A stretch of DNA of 64,000 bases from Prostheceraeus crozeri (GCA_907163375.1 CAJQUW010005234.1:346501-410500), one strand, 5' to 3'. Positions 22,564-32,385 are shown, numbered from the stretch's first letter. Numbers and translations: made by a program. The notes: generated by a model from the letters alone, not told the origin.

Positions 22564-23020
22564 GATTAGAAGTTATGGCAGCGTCGTCGTTATCGCCTGA
22601 TGAATGATTGGAGCCTCTGCGACGTTTGCGTGAATGCCTTTTGACTGAAGATCGCACCTTACCAGCTCCGCGATGTTTCCTTCTTCCTTTATTCATTCGT
22701 TTAGGCGATTTCTTTCCTTGAGTAACACCAGCAAAGGTCTGCTTCAATGTTTTTAAACCGCGTTCCTTCCCACGATTCAACAAACTGCTCTTAAAACTTC
22801 TACCTCTGGAAAGATCACTAGCAACATCACCAGCAAAGCCAACGGCATTACTTAAAACATTTCGTTTTAAAGATCTTCCGACATTGGATATGAGAGGTGC
22901 TACAACAGATTTCAGTGCACCAAGTATGCTACCTCCACGTTGGCGGCGAGCGCCGCTGTAAATTTGTCCTCCACTACTTACATAGGAGGGTCGTGAATAA
23001 AATGAGGCAGTTGGATTCAT
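22553..23020 (-). CDS. Small basic core/minor virion protein
   Basis: 155 residues, strongly basic toward the C-terminus (KKSPKRMNKGRRKHRG, then KRHSRKRRRG). Near the start is a GARRQRGGSILGAL stretch, with a GG followed by an amphipathic helix (ALKSVVAPLISNVGRSL), reminiscent of adenovirus pVI/core proteins cut at Gly-Gly-type sites. Probably DNA- or membrane-interacting inside the particle, and a likely protease substrate. The gene leads the minus-strand capsid operon-like cluster. The retrotransposon lies 27 bp upstream of its start codon, so its promoter may be disrupted. Confidence 0.65.
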   Translation of the reverse strand: MNPTASFYSRPSYVSSGGQIYSGARRQRGGSILGALKSVVAPLISNVGRSLKRNVLSNAVGFAGDVASDLSRGRSFKSSLLNRGKERGLKTLKQTFAGVTQGKKSPKRMNKGRRKHRGAGKVRSSVKRHSRKRRRGSNHSSGDNDDAAITSNHGV

Positions 23021-23047
23021 AGCTCAAACCCTAAACATTGTTAGTTA

Positions 23048-23569
23048 TGTTATGACTTATACTTTTATTGAAGGACAAAAACATACGTTCCCCGATGACA
23101 GGGTCCAGTGGTACAAGCAATAACACAAAGCAGCCCTTAAAAGGGCAAGTTAGGCGTTCACAGTTCGTAATGCAGCGACAGTTCGGTACTTGACAGCAGC
23201 AGGCTTGACTGAGACAACGGGAGAGAGAATGAGAGCGCGCCGGTCCTCCAGGGCCAGTTTGTGCGCTGGGCGTGTTGGTGCGTCTTGGCTTGTCGGCGTT
23301 GCCGCTCAATCAGCCACGCTAAGAGAAATACGCCGGTTCTCGTCTCACGATACGCTAGATTTTGGGCGTCGAGCGCTCTTGGCCGGCGTTTTTAAAGTCA
23401 GTTGAGAGGGCAACAATCAATGTCATCACAGTGTCTTTCGTTGCGGCATGGGCAAGGCTCCGCGCGCGGGAGTATGGAGAGGAAACTTCACTTGTCCTTC
23501 GTTGCGGTAGGTAAAAGTGATGACGCAGCAGATAATTGAAAGGAGAGAGAGAAATGAGAATGCGTCACA
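23048..23569 (-). repeat. LTR (3' LTR of the minus-strand element)
   Basis: 522 bp from TGTTATGACTT to ...GCGTCACA, same length as the other LTR at a constant offset (6077 bp). No difference was seen on reading. Confidence 0.93.
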
Positions 23570-23811
23570 CCTCCAACGCTCTAAATGAATAAAAATTCAG
23601 CGTGAATTTTTATTCAGAGTCAAATCAGTGATCAGTCACAAAACTTCACTGCAGCAACGGCTCGTAGAGGCTGGGTTTCGAACTTGAGGGTATCGGATTG
23701 CTTGAAGGGATAGCAGATTTGGAATTGATTGGTAGGACATCGAAGGGCTTGAAGGGATCGTAGGTTGTTTGTAGGTTTCTAGGTAGCAGCAGCTTGAGTC
23801 CATGCCTGCCT

Positions 23812-26800
23812 TTAAAGACATGCGCGAGAAAGGCAGTCGGCAACCACATTGTCTCGTCCTCGTATGTGCTTGATGTCGAGGTCAAAGTCTTGAATACTGA
23901 GACTCCATCTTAGGATCCGCATATTCCTATCCTTCATTTTGTCCATAAACACAATTGGGTTATGATCGGTAAGAACGACAGTCCGAAACGCAGCAGTACT
24001 CAAGTATACAGAAAAGTGTTTTAGCGCTGAGATCAAGCCATATGCTTCCTTTTCTATAGTTGAATAACGTTTTTGGTGCCTATCAAATTTTTTTGAAAAG
24101 TAGGACACTGGGTGATCAACCTCGTTATAATTCTGTGATAAGATGGCTCCAACTCCTAAATCACTTGCATCTACAGTAAGGATAAACGGTTTTTTCATAT
24201 CAGGAGACTTTAATACAGGAGGAGACGTTAATAACATCTTAATATTCTGGAATGATTTTTCGCATTCGTCAGTCCATAGAAATTCAACCTTAGCACTGGT
24301 TAGGTTAGTAAGTGGCGAAGCAACTTGAGAAAAATTTCTACAAAATCGTCTGTAGAATCCAGCCATGCCTAAGAAACACCTTAACTCTCGTTTAGTAGTA
24401 GGACGAGTGAAGTTACAGATTGACTCAACTTTTGATTCAATAGGTTTAACTGAACCATATCCTACTTCGTGACCGAGGTATTGAACTAATGCTTTTCCAA
24501 ACTCACACTTTTTCAAGTTGATAGTAAGGTTGGCGGAATTTAGTCTAATCATCAAATTTTCGATTTGATTAACATGATTGTCCCATGAGGAACTGAAAAT
24601 GACTAAATCATCAAGGTAAGCAGCACAACCTTCTAAGCCGTTAATAATTTGGCTAACAAGACGTTGGAAAGTAGCAGCTGAATTTCGCATTCCAAAGGCC
24701 ATTACTCGGTATTGCCAAAGACCATCAGGAGTGGCAAAGGCTGAACAACGCTTGGCTCTATCGGTTAACGGTACTTGCCAAAAACCTTTCATTAAATCAA
24801 GTTTTGAAATATATTGAGCATTACCGATCATGTCAATACAGTCGTCTATTCTAGCCATAGGGAAGTTATCAGGTACAGTCAGAGCATTTAGTTTACGGTA
24901 GTCGGTACAGTAGCGACTCGAACCATCACTCTTGGGCACAAGTATACAGGGTGAAGACCACTCACTTGTACTCGGCTCAATGATATCGTTTTCAATCATA
25001 TACTGGATCTCTTGTTTCATTAATTTCATTTTCTCGAAATTTACTCTGTAAGGATGCTGTCGTATAGGTTTCGCGTTGTTAGTCTCGACATCATGCATTA
25101 TCAGATTCGTGACTTTAGGGCTGTTACTAAATAAGTCTTTGTATTTTTCTATCAATGAAATGATATCACATTTTTTATTATCTTCAAGATGGGAGAGATA
25201 ATTATCTAAGTCGCTCAGAATGATAGAATTATCTAATTTCAGTGGAGGAATTATGTCAGTAAAATCCTCTTTGTCATATTGAGGTATATCAGTTATCTCG
25301 CTTTTGGCAAGGACTTGTACTGGTTTTGGTTCACTTTCCAAATCTCTTTCGTGATACTTTTTTAACATATTGATGTGACAGACACGAGATTTCTTTTTGC
25401 GATCGGGAGTTTCTACGACGTAATCGAGATTGCTCAATTTCTGTTTTATAAGGCAAGGGCCATAATATCGCGCTTGTAATGGGTCTCCTTGAATTGGCAA
25501 ATAAACCAATACTTTGTCTCCCGGAGAAAAACGTCTTTCGGAAGAACTTTTGTCGTATCTGAATTTCATTTTCTTTTGTGATTCAGCAAGATTTTTACGC
25601 GCTAAGTCTCGGACTTCGTGAAGTCGTTTCCTAAAATCGGAAACGTATTCAAGTAAACTGCTTGATTCAGCATAGTCAGTTTTTAGCCATGTTTCTTTAA
25701 GCATTTTCAATGGACCACGAACTTCGTGACCAAATACTAAATCAAAAGGACTGAATCCTAAAGATTCCTGGACAGTCTCTCGAGCAGCAAAAAGCACTAA
25801 AGGAACACCCTGACTCCAATTTCGGTCATTTTCATGGCAATATGTTCTTAGCATATTCTTTAGGGTTTGGTGAAATCGTTCGAGAGCTCCTTGAGACTGA
25901 GGGTGATACGCACTAGAAACAGAATGAGTTATATTAAGCTCATATAAGACTTGCTTAAAGACTTTCGAAGTAAAATTACTTCCTTGATCGCTTTGTACGG
26001 TTCTTGGTAAACCAAATAATGAGAAAAATTTGATCAAAGCGTCTATCACTGTCCTAGCAGTAATGTTTCTCAGTGGAATAGCTTCTGAGAAGCGTGTCGC
26101 AGAGCACATAATAGTGAGCAAGTATTGAAAACCGCGTTTACATTTTGGCAGAGGCCCTACACAGTCAATAATAACGCGACTAAACGGCTCATCAAAGGCC
26201 GGAATGGGTTGGAGAGGTGCTTTATCGGGTTTTGCGTTTGGTTTGCCAACAATTTGACAGGTATCGCAACTTTTGCAATAATTAGAAACGTCTGACATAA
26301 TCCCTGGCCAAAAGAAGTGTTTCATTATTCGAAATCTTGTTTTTCTGACACCTAAATGTCCAGCCATGGGATGATCATGTGCCAAACTGATAATTTCTTT
26401 GCGATATGGAGTAGGTACGACAATTTGATTAATTACTTTCCAGTCCTCATCAGCAGGTGCATCAATAGGACGCCACTTGCGCACCAAAACGTCATCTTTT
26501 AGATAATAACTTGGAACTTTCTCTGTGTCTGCAGTTTCAGCTAGATTGAATAACTTCTGTAAACTGTTATCGGACTTTTGATCCTTGACTAGAGTCTCGC
26601 GATCTAGTTTTAGGTTTACGGAATCATTTTCAAGAACTGGACACCTTTTAGTTCCTTTGACATCGGTGTCAAATAAAAACGTTTCACTGAGATCAATTTG
26701 GTCATTATTGTTTACCATTTCTTTTGCCTTAGATCTAGTGACAGCGCAAGCTGGGAATAAATTATCGTCATTTACTGTAACATCTACAGGTCTGTCTGTC

Positions 26801-27006
26801 ATAATTGGCGTAAACACACTAGCTCCCATGAGATCATTACCGAGTAACAAATGAATTCCCTGAATAGGTAACTCATTGATAACACCGACTTTTATCGGTC
26901 CATTGATAAGATCAGATTTCACGTGCAGTTTGTGCAGAGGCACTGAAACGCGCCCCGTAACACCTTTTATGGGAACTGTTGACTGAAGGAAAGTATTATC
27001 GGACAC
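23812..27006 (-). CDS. Gmr1-type pol: protease end, integrase, RT, RNase H
   Basis: A 1064-codon open frame. Order: C-terminal half of an aspartic protease (HLLLGNDLMG near residue 55); integrase with HHCC finger (HDHPMAGHLG...CKSCDTC) and DDE residues in FSRVIIDCVG, QSDQGSNF and SQGALERFHQ; then reverse transcriptase with KLDLMKGFWQ and the catalytic AYLDDLVIF; then RNase H (TVDASDLGVGAIL ... RGRDNVVADCLSR). Integrase ahead of RT is the order of copia elements, but the RT is clearly Ty3/gypsy, which defines the Gmr1 group. Looks whole as far as it extends. Confidence 0.92.
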   Translation of the reverse strand: MSDNTFLQSTVPIKGVTGRVSVPLHKLHVKSDLINGPIKVGVINELPIQGIHLLLGNDLMGASVFTPIMTDRPVDVTVNDDNLFPACAVTRSKAKEMVNNNDQIDLSETFLFDTDVKGTKRCPVLENDSVNLKLDRETLVKDQKSDNSLQKLFNLAETADTEKVPSYYLKDDVLVRKWRPIDAPADEDWKVINQIVVPTPYRKEIISLAHDHPMAGHLGVRKTRFRIMKHFFWPGIMSDVSNYCKSCDTCQIVGKPNAKPDKAPLQPIPAFDEPFSRVIIDCVGPLPKCKRGFQYLLTIMCSATRFSEAIPLRNITARTVIDALIKFFSLFGLPRTVQSDQGSNFTSKVFKQVLYELNITHSVSSAYHPQSQGALERFHQTLKNMLRTYCHENDRNWSQGVPLVLFAARETVQESLGFSPFDLVFGHEVRGPLKMLKETWLKTDYAESSSLLEYVSDFRKRLHEVRDLARKNLAESQKKMKFRYDKSSSERRFSPGDKVLVYLPIQGDPLQARYYGPCLIKQKLSNLDYVVETPDRKKKSRVCHINMLKKYHERDLESEPKPVQVLAKSEITDIPQYDKEDFTDIIPPLKLDNSIILSDLDNYLSHLEDNKKCDIISLIEKYKDLFSNSPKVTNLIMHDVETNNAKPIRQHPYRVNFEKMKLMKQEIQYMIENDIIEPSTSEWSSPCILVPKSDGSSRYCTDYRKLNALTVPDNFPMARIDDCIDMIGNAQYISKLDLMKGFWQVPLTDRAKRCSAFATPDGLWQYRVMAFGMRNSAATFQRLVSQIINGLEGCAAYLDDLVIFSSSWDNHVNQIENLMIRLNSANLTINLKKCEFGKALVQYLGHEVGYGSVKPIESKVESICNFTRPTTKRELRCFLGMAGFYRRFCRNFSQVASPLTNLTSAKVEFLWTDECEKSFQNIKMLLTSPPVLKSPDMKKPFILTVDASDLGVGAILSQNYNEVDHPVSYFSKKFDRHQKRYSTIEKEAYGLISALKHFSVYLSTAAFRTVVLTDHNPIVFMDKMKDRNMRILRWSLSIQDFDLDIKHIRGRDNVVADCLSRACL

Positions 27007-27073
27007 AGGAACAACTCCTTCAACAAGTAATGACTGATAGCAGGCTGAGTCTCGCCATATCTTTATGGGAATT

Positions 27074-27800
27074 GCTGTAATTATATATAATTCTATATTT
27101 CAGTAAGAGTGTCAGTAAAGGTACAGTAAGTAATACATGCAAATCATCAGTAGTATAAGACACGTGTTAAAGACCATTACGAAAAGTCAATTAAGAGTCA
27201 AAAATATTTAGAACACCTAACAATCAATTTTTCTAAAGTCGGCTTCCCGACAGACAAATTCGATATCAACATTTTGTGAATCGTCGTTGAAATAGAGTGA
27301 CCTAGATCCACGTAAGCATAAAAGACAAGAACGTAACAGATGAAAGGACAGTCTAGTCCTCACCCAGCTGATGGTCTTGCTGTACTCGACATTCCTTTTT
27401 TCAGATAATTTTTCGGATAGTCTTTTGTAGAATGCGCGACATTCTTTTGCCATACCACCGGTACATGAAAAGACCAACGGAGTAAAAGAGCCTTGATCTA
27501 CTAAGCATATTCTTTCGTTGTATGATCGCTTCTTTGATTCTTCATGCTGCCGATGAGCAGAGGAAAGTTCGAAATCAAGGTTAGTCTTGGCTAGCGGGTT
27601 GAACACCCTTACGTCGAAATATGCCATTTGCCCCTCGATCCAGACACCCCTGGCTGCTATGTCAACACGAGCTTCATCGGTAATAACAGTGCTTTTCGGG
27701 AATGATTCTCCTGATAGTGGAGTTAAGCAAGGCTCTACCCTGGAGCACTTGTAGCATTCACTTAACAACCCAGCAGTGAAGTCCCTGATCTCATTATGTC
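27074..27800 (-). mobile_element. Passenger insertion with nuclease-like protein fragment, 14-bp TSD
   Basis: TCTTTATGGGAATT occurs at 27060-27073 and 27801-27814, flanking 727 bp. The minus-strand content is an open protein fragment of about 190 residues (to 27217), starting mid-protein (HNEIRDFTAGLL...), then an A/T-rich tail of about 140 bp. The fragment carries ARVDIAARGVWIEG...AYFDVRVFNP and GSFTPLVFSCTGG, a widespread invertebrate repeat-associated family. The D...FDVRV layout suggests a restriction-like (PD-(D/E)XK) nuclease fold. A long target duplication plus 5' truncation is what a LINE-type insertion leaves, so I infer a truncated non-LTR element. The family name is not certain. 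Confidence 0.7.
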
Positions 27801-27826
27801 TCTTTATGGGAATTTGACTATTTGTG

Positions 27827-28915
27827 TCAATACCTATGGAACCAAACTTGTTTACTGGAAGATCTTTCTTCCTTACGTTTGAGAACCCAACAGTCAGTCA
27901 CACGGTGACCTCTCTTTTTGCAATATTTGCATTCTATTGCCTTTCCTGTCAGTTTCTTTATATCACTCACAACAGGTGGTGATGTAATAATTTCGTGTTC
28001 CCCTTTATTGAAAATTTTCTGGGGCTTCTGGTCTGCCAATTTGTGAGTCAAATCATACTGATCTGCCGCTCTTGCGGCATCTTGCAGACTAGTTAAATTT
28101 CTCTCATTGAGATACGCTCTGATGTTGGTTCCAGTACAATTTTTGAACTGCTCTATAAGGATAATCTGTCTTAAAGAATCAAATGTTTGAACATTTGCTG
28201 AAGAGCACCATTTATCAAAAAGAATTTCTTGCTCTTTTGCGAAATCGAGATAACTACTTCCTACATCTTTTCTTTTGTTTCTGAATTTTTGACGATAGGC
28301 TTCAGGAACCTTTTCGTAAGCTTGTAGTATCTCTAATTTTACGACATCATAATCCTTAGCGCTGAAATCTGACAACGCAACGTAGACTTTTTGAGCCTTT
28401 CCAGTGAGAGCTGTCTGTAGCAATAAGGGCCATTTTTCTTTTGGCCATTTTGAAGCAATAGCTACACGTTCAAAATTTTGGAAAAATATTTCAACGTCAT
28501 TTTCGTTAAATTTAGGAACCAATCGAATTTGGGTAGCCAAATCTACATCAGAATTTTTAGAAGCGTATGCGTGTTCGAGTCTCAGTTTTTCCAATGTTAA
28601 TTGCTGCTGCATTTTCATTTCCTCAAGTTTCAATTTAAACTCTTGCTCAATACGAATTTTTTCAAGTTCAAGAATATGCCTTTCATTTTTGCTTTGATCG
28701 GAATCGTTAGTAGTGCTACTGTTTTCTGAATTTGTTTCGCCAAGATTGAAATGAGTCATTAAAGCGTTAATAATCATGTCTTTGCGCATCGATAAGGTTA
28801 CTTCAATGTCAAAATGTTTACTAACTTCAATTAATCGAGCCTTAGTACAAGACCTAATCTGATCGACAGTAGGATTTTCTTGAATTTGTTTGATTAACTC
28901 TTCAACAGAATCCAT
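27827..28915 (-). CDS. Retrotransposon gag
   Basis: 362 residues. N-terminal helical SAP-like region (CTKARLIEVSKHFDIEVTL), a long Glu/Lys/Gln coiled-coil stretch, a capsid-like domain (EIFFQNFERVA...WPLLLQTALTG, LRQIILIEQF) and one CCHC zinc knuckle near the end (CKYCKKRGHRVTDC). This is the usual gag layout of Gmr1-related and other vertebrate/invertebrate gypsy elements. Looks whole. Confidence 0.85.
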   Translation of the reverse strand: MDSVEELIKQIQENPTVDQIRSCTKARLIEVSKHFDIEVTLSMRKDMIINALMTHFNLGETNSENSSTTNDSDQSKNERHILELEKIRIEQEFKLKLEEMKMQQQLTLEKLRLEHAYASKNSDVDLATQIRLVPKFNENDVEIFFQNFERVAIASKWPKEKWPLLLQTALTGKAQKVYVALSDFSAKDYDVVKLEILQAYEKVPEAYRQKFRNKRKDVGSSYLDFAKEQEILFDKWCSSANVQTFDSLRQIILIEQFKNCTGTNIRAYLNERNLTSLQDAARAADQYDLTHKLADQKPQKIFNKGEHEIITSPPVVSDIKKLTGKAIECKYCKKRGHRVTDCWVLKRKEERSSSKQVWFHRY

Positions 28916-29102
28916 TTTTAAGGATGTTAGTAAAAATACACTTAGAAGCGAGAGTAATTTCTTAAGTTACAAACTTGACGCAACTGACGAATGATATAAA
29001 CTTAAAATACTAATAGTATTTAATAATAACTCTAACTCAGAAACAATATGACTGAAAACTTGCGCTTACTCAAACACTACCACGCTCAGGACTATCGATC
29101 CT

Positions 29103-29120
29103 ATCCCGGCTGAGCCCCCA
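29103..29120 (-). other. Likely tRNA primer-binding site
   Basis: On the minus strand, four bases after the 5' LTR, TGGGGGCTCAGCCGGGAT resembles the proline tRNA primer site TGGGGGCTCGTCCGGGAT with two differences. Confidence 0.55.
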
Positions 29121-29124
29121 ATTA

Positions 29125-29646
29125 TGTTATGACTTATACTTTTATTGAAGGACAAAAACATACGTTCCCCGATGACAGGGTCCAGTGGTACAAGCAATAA
29201 CACAAAGCAGCCCTTAAAAGGGCAAGTTAGGCGTTCACAGTTCGTAATGCAGCGACAGTTCGGTACTTGACAGCAGCAGGCTTGACTGAGACAACGGGAG
29301 AGAGAATGAGAGCGCGCCGGTCCTCCAGGGCCAGTTTGTGCGCTGGGCGTGTTGGTGCGTCTTGGCTTGTCGGCGTTGCCGCTCAATCAGCCACGCTAAG
29401 AGAAATACGCCGGTTCTCGTCTCACGATACGCTAGATTTTGGGCGTCGAGCGCTCTTGGCCGGCGTTTTTAAAGTCAGTTGAGAGGGCAACAATCAATGT
29501 CATCACAGTGTCTTTCGTTGCGGCATGGGCAAGGCTCCGCGCGCGGGAGTATGGAGAGGAAACTTCACTTGTCCTTCGTTGCGGTAGGTAAAAGTGATGA
29601 CGCAGCAGATAATTGAAAGGAGAGAGAGAAATGAGAATGCGTCACA
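29125..29646 (-). repeat. LTR (5' LTR of the minus-strand element)
   Basis: 522 bp, start and end sequence as for 23048-23569. The outer end abuts GTTA, the target duplication. Confidence 0.93.
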
Positions 29647-29664
29647 GTTACAACTTTGCATGAA

Positions 29665-30885
29665 TCACTGTCGATCACTTAGATGAAAGATGTCAGCACG
29701 ACGCATCCAAGAGTTCATACTTGAAGGATAACCAGTCCATTTAACAAGACACCATTCTTCACCTTGTCGTTTTTTACATCGAATGATTTTCTCTACCAAA
29801 TATGTTTCACTTTCAGTGACTACCTCAATCTCATCGCGGTAAAAGCTACCCTCAATTTCTTCATTATCGTAATCTTTCAACTTGTAGGTGGTGGGAGAGT
29901 CTTTTTGATCAATCCTTGATACTGTAAATACCTCCTCTGTCCAATTCGGAAGGTTCCCTTTAGCAAAAACACTCTTCACTTTTGAGATACGAACTTTATC
30001 ACCAATTTTCACATCACTTTTCACATGAGTGCGTTTACGTTGGAATGATTCGCGCACTTTATCTACATTGTCAGCATTTACATCTACTGGTCTGAGTCCA
30101 ATAGAACGATGGATAGAGTGATTGTAGGCATGGAGTGTATCTTGTAGAACCTTTGTCCAATTTTGTGTCAAGTTGGCAGTAAAATGTCGCCACAAGCAAT
30201 TTTTTAATGTTCGATTAAAACGTTCAACGAGTGCAGCTTTATAAGCACTCTTTACACTAAACAACTCAATGTCATGCCTCTCAAATAATCTTCTCACATG
30301 CTGATTTTCAAACTCTTTTCCTTGATCACTCTGAATTCTTTTTGGAATGCGACCTTCTCGAAAAATTGTTTGGAATGCTTTTGCTACTCCTTTCCCTTCT
30401 TTAGTTTTTAAAGGTTCAGCCCACGCATAACACGAGAAAATATCAATGACGGTTAAAATAAAATTATTGCCCGAGTTATGTTTTGAAATGGAGGCAACAT
30501 CACACAAATCTGCTTGCCACTGTTCATCGATGTCATGAACAATATAATGGCGGGTGCGGTACTTCTTTTTCGCTTGTTTGTGGAGTGTATAGGTAGCCTG
30601 ACCCCTTAACCATCGTTTCACTTGTGATTGTGGAAGACCACTCGCTTTTGATAATTTCTTCATAGATGCAAATCCTGCCAGATGTTTTACATCATAATAG
30701 ATTGACTTCAAACGTTCAGTCGATGACGACTGACTCTTTTTCCTCCTTCTCATCTTTTTGTTTTCTTGCCTTTCTACATTTACAACAACTGCAGCATTTA
30801 GCTTTAGCGGTTTTGCGATCGTGTTCACATTGCTTAGGGGTTTCATTGTGAGAGCTGGCGCAGCAAGTGGAAGTGACAACGACAT
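29665..30885 (-). CDS. Polinton integrase with C-terminal chromodomain
   Basis: Up to 406 residues. The catalytic core reads DEQWQADLCD (Asp126), QSDQGKEFEN (Asp187) and ALVERFNRTLK (Glu221), the Polinton/retroviral DDE set. It is followed by an SH3-like part (VKIGDKVRISKV) and a chromodomain (YLVEKIIRCKKR...WCLVKWTGYPSSMNSW). It joins the element ends to target DNA with a 6-bp stagger, matching the CTTGTC duplication. The N-terminal 45 residues are low-complexity, so the true start may be an internal Met. It looks whole. The retrotransposon insertion is only 18 bp beyond its stop. Confidence 0.93.
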   Translation of the reverse strand: MSLSLPLAAPALTMKPLSNVNTIAKPLKLNAAVVVNVERQENKKMRRRKKSQSSSTERLKSIYYDVKHLAGFASMKKLSKASGLPQSQVKRWLRGQATYTLHKQAKKKYRTRHYIVHDIDEQWQADLCDVASISKHNSGNNFILTVIDIFSCYAWAEPLKTKEGKGVAKAFQTIFREGRIPKRIQSDQGKEFENQHVRRLFERHDIELFSVKSAYKAALVERFNRTLKNCLWRHFTANLTQNWTKVLQDTLHAYNHSIHRSIGLRPVDVNADNVDKVRESFQRKRTHVKSDVKIGDKVRISKVKSVFAKGNLPNWTEEVFTVSRIDQKDSPTTYKLKDYDNEEIEGSFYRDEIEVVTESETYLVEKIIRCKKRQGEEWCLVKWTGYPSSMNSWMRRADIFHLSDRQ

Positions 30886-30985
30886 TCACCTCTGGCGGCT
30901 CATTACATGGCAAGCAACACATCTGCTTCATAGTAATAGTCTGAGAACATTTATTTCTTCGGAGGAGCTGTTTTACGTTTTCCAT
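30716..30985 (-). CDS. Cys-rich small ORF overlapping integrase start
   Basis: 89 residues in a different frame from the integrase, beginning 100 bp upstream of it. Unusually cysteine-rich (CCLPCNE, STCCASS, KCCSCCKCRK), ending in an acidic/basic tail. Eleven cysteines with a histidine could form zinc sites. It may be a genuine short gene overlapping the low-complexity integrase N-terminus, or chance coding in biased sequence. No family recognised. Confidence 0.3.
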   Translation of the reverse strand: MENVKQLLRRNKCSQTITMKQMCCLPCNEPPEVNVVVTSTCCASSHNETPKQCEHDRKTAKAKCCSCCKCRKARKQKDEKEEKESVVID

Positions 30986-31038
30986 TTACTGGTTTTAGTG
31001 GTGGCGTAGATCTACGTCCAGTTCTTCCTCTTGTTTGC

Positions 31039-31626
31039 TTAGTGAGTGTGGGAGGGGGATGTAGCAGGTGACGTCTTAAACCAATTTGTTGGCATTTTCA
31101 TCGTCTGAAGCATTAGAGCAGTAGCCACTGTTGAATCAAGTTCTTTCAATGTCTCATTATTCAAAGCAATTTTTGGCACATTATGCTTTTTCAATAGTTT
31201 AAGAAAGTATGTCCAACCAGGTGGAACATAGCCCTGACGGCGCTTTCTACGTGTCGCATACTGAATCAAGTCTTCATAACGTGAAGCATCAATCACTTTA
31301 TTTTCATCTGTAATGATTTCTTCTCTATCATTTACATTGAGATGGGGTTCAATACTGTTGAAAAGAGATATGGCATGTGCGCGAGATGCTAAAGGTGTAG
31401 CAGTCGATACAGAGTCACGCATCTTATTCTTCAAATTTTTCAATTGCTCAACAGTTTCCGATTGTAATAATACAGCACGATGTGGATCTTTGTTGTGAAC
31501 ATTTTGCTGATAATCTATTTCTTTCCTATACATTTGATTTGGAAGAGGTTGCTTTACTTGCTGCATGGCAGTCAATTGTACATATTCATCCTGAGGAATA
31601 ACAATCATGCGAGAATAAGAACTCAT
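31039..31626 (-). CDS. Conserved Polinton protein, 195 aa, function unknown
   Basis: N-terminus RMIVIPQDEYVQLTAMQQ, followed by a charged helical middle and a C-terminal globular part (RRKRRQGYVPPGWTYFLKLL, then VPKIALNNETLKEL). I recognise the general look of a protein found near the integrase in animal Polintons, but no enzymatic motif is visible. It could be a packaging or scaffold protein. Open and intact. Its ATG (31626) is 15 bp from the divergent plus-strand gene at 31642. Confidence 0.6.
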   Translation of the reverse strand: MSSYSRMIVIPQDEYVQLTAMQQVKQPLPNQMYRKEIDYQQNVHNKDPHRAVLLQSETVEQLKNLKNKMRDSVSTATPLASRAHAISLFNSIEPHLNVNDREEIITDENKVIDASRYEDLIQYATRRKRRQGYVPPGWTYFLKLLKKHNVPKIALNNETLKELDSTVATALMLQTMKMPTNWFKTSPATSPSHTH

Positions 31627-31641
31627 AGTTTGTAGATAATC

Positions 31642-32337
31642 ATGGGAGTTTTCAAAATATCACTTCGAAATCTAAATTCTTCCGGACACTCTTGCGTAAA
31701 GTCAATGAATCGTTTTCACTTTCAGGCATCTACTCCATCTGCTGCACTAGTAGGACAAAATGGCGGTCAAACGTTACAAGGTTCGCTACGATCAGATCAT
31801 ATACAACTGAGGCCAGTGGAAGAAACAACCAAGGTACATAATCCTACACCGCTACAGCGTAAATTTAAACAAGTCTTGCGTTATGACGATCATAGCGTAG
31901 TACTCCAAACGGGAAAGCTTCCTTCCACGGATGTCAAGATAATGCGCAATCAGTATGGGGACTACATACTGATCCCCGTGAGTCCGTACATTCGCCGCCA
32001 ACTTGATATCATTGAGGAGTACGTGACATTAAATATGGACATTCCTACTCCTCTTGCTCAAGAGTGGAAGGCAAGAGATGACAAGGATACTCCCTATAGA
32101 AAGATTTGGGATGGTAATCACATTTGCCTACCGGTATCACATTGGTGTACTTACTATAAGAAGGAGGGAGATCATTCAACATCCATCACATGCGACGAGC
32201 TCGGAGAAGGTACTTGGGATATCCTTTTCAAAGTGAATGGGCTAAATTATGGTCGACACAAGGATAATAAAATAGCCTCTCCATGCATATGGAATCCATC
32301 CTATATATTCCAAAACCACCCAACGTGGATGACATAA
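31642..32337 (+). CDS. Polinton accessory protein, 231 aa, unrecognised
   Basis: Open from ATG at 31642. A CACTTTCAG|GCATC acceptor-like site near 31726 raises the possibility that the first 28 codons are really leader or intron. The body has a proline-containing globular domain (KIMRNQYGDYILIPVSPYI, then WDGNHICLPVSHWCTYYKK) with several tryptophans. No catalytic motif is seen. First of a plus-strand gene run reaching the ATPase. Confidence 0.5.
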   Translation: MGVFKISLRNLNSSGHSCVKSMNRFHFQASTPSAALVGQNGGQTLQGSLRSDHIQLRPVEETTKVHNPTPLQRKFKQVLRYDDHSVVLQTGKLPSTDVKIMRNQYGDYILIPVSPYIRRQLDIIEEYVTLNMDIPTPLAQEWKARDDKDTPYRKIWDGNHICLPVSHWCTYYKKEGDHSTSITCDELGEGTWDILFKVNGLNYGRHKDNKIASPCIWNPSYIFQNHPTWMT

Positions 32338-32385
32338 TTGATCAAATCCTTAACAGCAGTGGTACGAAGCGCAAGTCGGAGAAGA

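Larger units (their letters stand above)
23048..29646 (-). mobile_element. Gmr1-type Ty3/gypsy LTR retrotransposon inside the Polinton
   Basis: 6.6 kb, transcribed on the minus strand. Two 522-bp LTRs (TG...CA) look identical by eye, and a 4-bp duplication GTTA flanks the element (23044-23047 and 29647-29650). Parts: 5' LTR, primer site, gag, protease, integrase, reverse transcriptase, RNase H, 3' LTR. The integrase lies before the reverse transcriptase, the Gmr1-group order. The coding regions look whole apart from one 727-bp passenger insertion in the gag-pro region. Identical LTRs mean a young insertion. Confidence 0.93.

Noticed and set aside
23031-23309. Open frame in the LTR (92 codons) and its copy in the other LTR
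   Set aside because: It exists in both LTRs simply because they are identical; no domain. LTR chance frame.
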